DNA of 64,000 bases from Scatophagus argus (lineage: Eukaryota > Chordata > Actinopteri > Scatophagidae): assembly GCF_020382885.2 (NCBI RefSeq), contig NC_058495.1:24613127-24677126 (forward strand), in the 5' to 3' direction. A program made the translations under genes and the position numbers. Below are positions 59,401 to 64,000 of this stretch, piece by piece. The notes below the pieces were generated by a model. It did not search any database, was not told the origin of the DNA, and was given only the letters and a program-made list of their open reading frames with translations. Within the stretch, counting starts at the first letter, position 1, and every line of letters begins with the position of its first letter.

Positions 59401-60039
59401 TAATAACAGCTGCAGAGATACTGTTCACAGAGTCCGACTGACGGTCAGTGTCCACTTTGTTTGAGGCTCAAAGCAGCAATATTAGCTGCTGCACCTCCCC
59501 TCCTCCGGACAAAAATCCTCCCTGCTTTGTGTGCACTCAGCCGGTGTGGTGAGAGTCTGTTTGGTGGGAAATATCATCAAACAGGAATCAGTGTTTTTTC
59601 TCTTGGGTTCGCCCTGTGAGTGTTTGTGTGGTCGGAGGCTTAAAGGCGACCTGTGAGGAAGTGGACTTGCAGCCTCCTTCAGTCAGATCAAAGTCACTGC
59701 CGCTAATGAAAGAGTGGAGGGAGACACGAGTGCTTATCAGAGAGAGCAGAACGGCAGAGACAGGCGGTGGGAAGGAAGCAAAGAAAAGGAGGATTTAGGC
59801 AAAAGATAAAGTGTGAGTGTTGACGAGAGAGAAAGCGCGTTTTTGTTGTGCAAAATTTCATCCAGTTCAAGCATCCAGTGGACTCCTAAACCAGTGGTTC
59901 AACCAGTTAAAACGTAGGCCGTCTTTGCTGAAAACGAATGTTGATTCTGTGTTCACACCCTCTGTTCAGTCTAAGTCATGTTGTCCCTCACCTATTGTCT
60001 CGTTTCAAACCCTCCCTCTTCCTGCCTTTGTGTGTTTTC
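55915..60039. other. Non-coding stretch, microsatellite-rich
   Basis: Contains (GT)n(GA)n at 56276-56319, (CA)n at 56395-56462, (CA)n at 57084-57110 and T-rich tracts near 57990-58030 and 58596-58638. No coding region is recognised. Confidence 0.5.
56395..56462. repeat. (CA)n microsatellite, long
   Basis: About 68 bp of uninterrupted CA repeat. Confidence 0.95.
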
Positions 60040-60295
60040 CCAACAGTACTGATTGCCTGCCCCGCCCTAATTGGTTCCACCTGCATCTGGGTTCCCGAGT
60101 GTATTTAGACTTCGCTTTGTCTTCTCTCTGTGCCGCGTCCTCATGCTTCCTCTGGTGTCCTGCATTCTCGCTCTGTTTTCTGCTGTTGATTGCTTTGCCC
60201 TTTGAATTTGTTTGGTACCTGCGACTGGAAAATTAAAGGCTGAGAGTTTTATTGTGAGAACTTCCTCCTGAAGGTTCACTGCGGTCTGACAATAT
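60040..60295 (+). mobile_element. Possible LTR fragment
   Basis: A gccccgccctaattggttcc segment, a TATA-like gtatttagac (about 60099), a C/T-rich stretch and an attaaaggct poly(A)-like site (about 60231) are arranged as in a fish LTR. No ends or target duplication could be found, so the call is weak. Confidence 0.3.
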
Positions 60296-61216
60296 CATTA
60301 ATAAAGCACTGGATGTCAAATGACAGATTTGATTTAATTTAATTTGAAATGTCAGAATCTTTGTGTTTTTTTTTAGGGAGGAATAGAAATGATGAGAACG
60401 AAAATGGCCAAACTCTTTGCTTTTTGCAAACGTGGTCGGATAGAAGAAGTGTGTTATACAGGAGTGGTCTACAGCTTCTTTTGATGTTTTGTCTTTCTCA
60501 CCATGTCTCTGTGTCACCACTGAAACCCAGTGCTGACGACTGCACCTGAAGCCACCTCACACCTGGGGGGAGCTTTATACTGCATCCATGTGATACAGGA
60601 GTTACCATAATCACATGAATACATGCCAAAGAGATTTTTCTTAAGGTTTTGATATGACATACACAGCTTGTGGTTAATATACTTCACAGGCATTATGGAC
60701 ATCAGGCTCTGCTTCTACAAAGCTACTGATATTCTTGAATTTGACATGTTGTGCTACAGTGTTCTCGCATGCACTAAGCAATTATTTTTTGAGCTAAACA
60801 AATCTAGAAATTGAAATAGCTACAAAATAAGTTCCAGATAAAAAAGACACAAGAACAAACAAACGAGAAAAACAAATTGAATTGTACCTCACAGGTCACT
60901 CCTGCCAGTCCGTCCAGTCCTGCTCCCTCTTCCTGTCTGCAGGCCTCAGTGTCAACCACGTCCGACGTCTGGTCACCCAGATGCATGAAGAGCTGATCCT
61001 GTGATCTTACATTTGACAATCTTAGAAGATTAAAGTGCTGTGTGCAGTTGCAGGGCCGTACCTGTGGGCTGGAGGCGTGAGCAGAGTGTCAGGCTGCATC
61101 TGGCATTTCATTTCAGTCAGACACCAAAAGGTTGTTGGACTGAGAGTTCAGCAGTGGAACCTGTTCCTCCAGGCTGCAGACAGCTGCACTTATCACACAG
61201 AGGATTATTAAAGCCT

Positions 61217-61249
<33 letters not shown>

Positions 61250-62024
61250 GAGACAGAGGCAGACACAAATGAAAAAACGGACACACTGGAGCGCTTGCAG
61301 ACACATGCGCACATATACGTACGTACACTTTCAAAGTACATCACGTGCACAACAGTGTGCTTCACTCGCACGTGCACACACATCAGTAATGGGGACACAC
61401 CGGAGGGGAAGACAAAGTGTAAGCTGTCAATGCCTTGCTCAGGGGCATGGCTGAACTTAACATTTCGAGTCCTTTTCACTTCTCCTGCTCTCCACTTTAA
61501 CTCGCTTACTTCCCTCCCTACAAAAGCATACATTTTCCACACATGTACGCACACACACACACGCACACACACAGAAATCAGGAATCCGGCCAAATTTCCA
61601 CCAGATCAGATGCATTTTAATGTTCAGTTGGACGAAGGGTTGCAATCCAAAATTAATCCCCTGAACGGTCAGCGATCTGGTTTTTGGACAACCAGAAGGA
61701 TTTCTGGTGGGTCAAACGCTTTGAACGGCCATCTTGCAGTTTGAACAGTTCAAAAATGTGCGAGCAAGAGCAGCATCGCAGAAGGCGCAATATGCATCGA
61801 AGAAAGGACCTTTTCAATGACGCACACCCGGTTCCGAGATGTGTTCTCCACATGCTAGGAAGGAGCCTTGTCTCTGCAGGAGTCCACTTTGAAGGACCCG
61901 TCCAACCAAGGAAACATCCTGGACTTTGAGAGGCAGCTACAGACACACAAAGGGAGAGAGGGAGAGGCTGCAGCAGCAACAGAAGCACTCCTTATACACA
62001 TATCGTGCATGTCAATACACATGA

Positions 62025-62060
<36 letters not shown>

Positions 62061-63327
62061 CAGGTAGCATCAGGCGTCATCTGGGACAACAGGAAGCATA
62101 TGATCAAAGCGACATTTTGCCCATCAGGTTTCTCTTTGATGTGAGCTCCTTCAGGTTATGACTGAATCCTCTGAGGGTCCTGCAACGAGATCCTCCAGGG
62201 AAAATGTGATATTTATGTTCCGACAACATAAGAAGGTGTAGCGTGACAGTAAGGCCACGGAAAACTACCTGCCAGTCACGTCAGTTTTTGTTTTTTGTTT
62301 TTTGGGGTTTTTTTTTGGCTTTTTTGAACTTTTTTTTTCATCCATAAATGCAAACCACACATACTGGACACAGCACTTTAGTTTCAGTTCTTAATCACCC
62401 ACTTGACACCTGTAGATGCTTCACACACTCTGGGAACGTTCATAAAAATGTAAACTCCATCGGGACGGACCAATAAACTGCAGCATGTTGACAGTATGCA
62501 CGCTGCAGGACATGATACATATTGTACGAAGACGTGCTGCCTCGCCTGGCGAGATGAAGTCACCAGAGGACAGAGAGACAAAGATGAAGAAGAGTCACAA
62601 AGTTGGAGCAACTGAGTTTAGCTTTTTTTTTTTCTTTTTTTTTTTTTGCATGTCCACATGATGAAACACACACACACACACACATAGAAAAATAAAAAGA
62701 AACGTAAACTCAGTGGGAAAACAAAGAAAAGAATTTTCAAGGGTGAAAACATCTCTCCACAAAAGAGAATGTGGGGAAAATAGGATGACAAAGACAAAAG
62801 AGAATCGGGAAAAAGAAGCCAAATGACATCAAAAGTCCACACAGAATGAGACTGGTACACAAATAAATAATGAATAAGGAGTCGGGAGAAAAGGGAGCCT
62901 TGATGCTTGGTGAAAGGGACAGTCAATATGAGCTGAGGAAGCTCTAGTTCCATCCTGCTCACATAAATGCTTCTGGAGATGGATCTCATCAAACATTTTC
63001 TCTGCAACAAAATGTACTTTGAGGACCAAACACAGGAGCTTTGTAGTTTTTCTCCTGGCACAGAGAATGAAGACCGTGGTCACCTTGAATCCAAACCCTT
63101 TAGTCAATGTTGTGAAGTTTTCATTGTGGGCTAAGTATTAAAGCATCCTCAGAAACATCTCAAACCAACACCATCGACATCAAAATCAGCTCATCCTTGA
63201 GTCCGAGTGGAAGTTGGTACCAAGTTTGAAGAAATTTCCTGAAGACATCCTCAAGATATCGAGAAGGATGGATGGAGGCTCGGAGGTAAAGGTCAGGATG
63301 AAGGCATGCTTATCAATCCCAGTATCC
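60296..63327. other. Non-coding stretch, no gene recognised
   Basis: Contains (CA)n at 61220-61247, 61551-61572 and 62028-62057 and T-rich tracts at 62290-62338 and 62622-62647. The long frames here follow the CA and T tracts and match nothing I recognise. Confidence 0.5.
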
Positions 63328-64000
63328 CAGTAGTGGGACGCATCAACACCAACGATGAGTCGGAATACAGAGAGGAGGTGGAACACCTGGTGCAGTGAAG
63401 AAGACCAAGGAGATGGTGGTGGACTTCAGAAGGGACGGGCGCCCTACTCCCCCCCGCACATCGGAGGAGTAGCTGTGGAAGTGGTCTCCAGCTACAGGTA
63501 CCTGGGTGTGCACATAACCGAGGACCTCACCTGGGACGCCAACACTTCCCAGTGCCACGACACTTCCCTTGGGAGCTCAGTCCTGAGGAGCTTCTGCCAC
63601 TGCGCGGTGGAGAGCGTCCTCTGCACCTGCACCGCTGCTGAGAAGAAGGCTCTGCAGAGGGTGGTAAAGGCTGCACAGAGGACCATGGGGGGCCTCCCCA
63701 CCACCTCAGACCTGAACCTGTCAGACTGCTGAACTCTAGCCATGCCCAGTAGACCCCCCACCTCACACCCCCGACACACAAACCTGCACTACAAACGCTT
63801 TTATCCACACAAGTGCAATACCACAAGTGCAATCTTACGGACGACTCTCTTGGACTACCTCATACTCATACATACTTGTACATGCATATTTATGCAGCAC
63901 ATGCTAAACTGGCTTCTTTATTTAAATGTTTACTTTATATTCTATTTGTATTTAGCTTATATTTCTATTTTTATTCAATTTTTCATTTCAATTTATTTTA
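63328..64000 (+). mobile_element. L2-like LINE 3' end, decayed, running to the window edge
   Basis: From 63328 the sequence encodes VGRINTNDESEYREEVEHLV. After a deletion and frame change come KTKEMVVDFRR, VEVVSSYRYLGVHITEDLTW and AAEKKALQRVVKAAQRTMGG, ending with a stop at 63730-63732. This succession is the reverse-transcriptase C-terminus of L2-clade LINEs as I know it. A part that should lie between the NTSQ and VLRSFCHC segments is missing. About 270 bp of AT-rich 3' untranslated sequence follows; its true end is outside the window or unclear. Confidence 0.75.

Overview
This window is vertebrate nuclear DNA, almost certainly from a percomorph-type teleost fish. The reasons are fish-type tRNA-derived SINEs, RTE-like and L2 LINEs, Tc1/mariner and hAT remnants, dense (CA)n microsatellites, and a lineage-expanded family of intronless TRIM genes. 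I could not determine the species. No bacterial or phage features are present.

Layout. Positions 1-775 hold hAT transposon debris. Positions ~776-26240 are a tandem array. It has five intact, near-identical, single-exon RING/B-box/coiled-coil/B30.2 (TRIM35-like) genes, each 477 codons and all on the minus strand (start codons near 5313, 10026, 16686, 21718 and 24842), plus a sixth gene-less partial unit. Most unit junctions carry pieces of one solo-LTR family: 776-1948, 5906-6757, 11122-11606 and 17281-18462, which derive from one ancestral insertion with a 4-bp target duplication. A second, independent full-length copy lies at 12232-14086. A LINE fragment with a perfect 19-bp target duplication sits upstream of gene 2, and a SINE sits in the partial unit.

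Positions 26240-63300 are about 37 kb in which I find no protein-coding exon I can defend. This stretch holds a cluster of GATA motifs, two Tc1 remnants, three SINEs, a degenerate LINE, many (CA)n/(GA)n tracts and one perfect 23-bp hairpin. The right edge (63328-64000) is the decayed 3' end of an L2 LINE.

How the parts may work together. The TRIM proteins keep all RING and B-box zinc ligands and a full B30.2 domain, so they look like functional E3 ubiquitin ligases, plausibly in innate antiviral defence by analogy with other expanded fish TRIM families. By-eye comparison shows a near-constant RING/coiled coil, amino-acid-changing differences in the B30.2 domain, mosaic sharing of variants among copies, and one copy (gene 4) whose 5' end and upstream DNA differ from the rest. 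Each gene also carries a perfect CTCF-type core motif inside its coding sequence.
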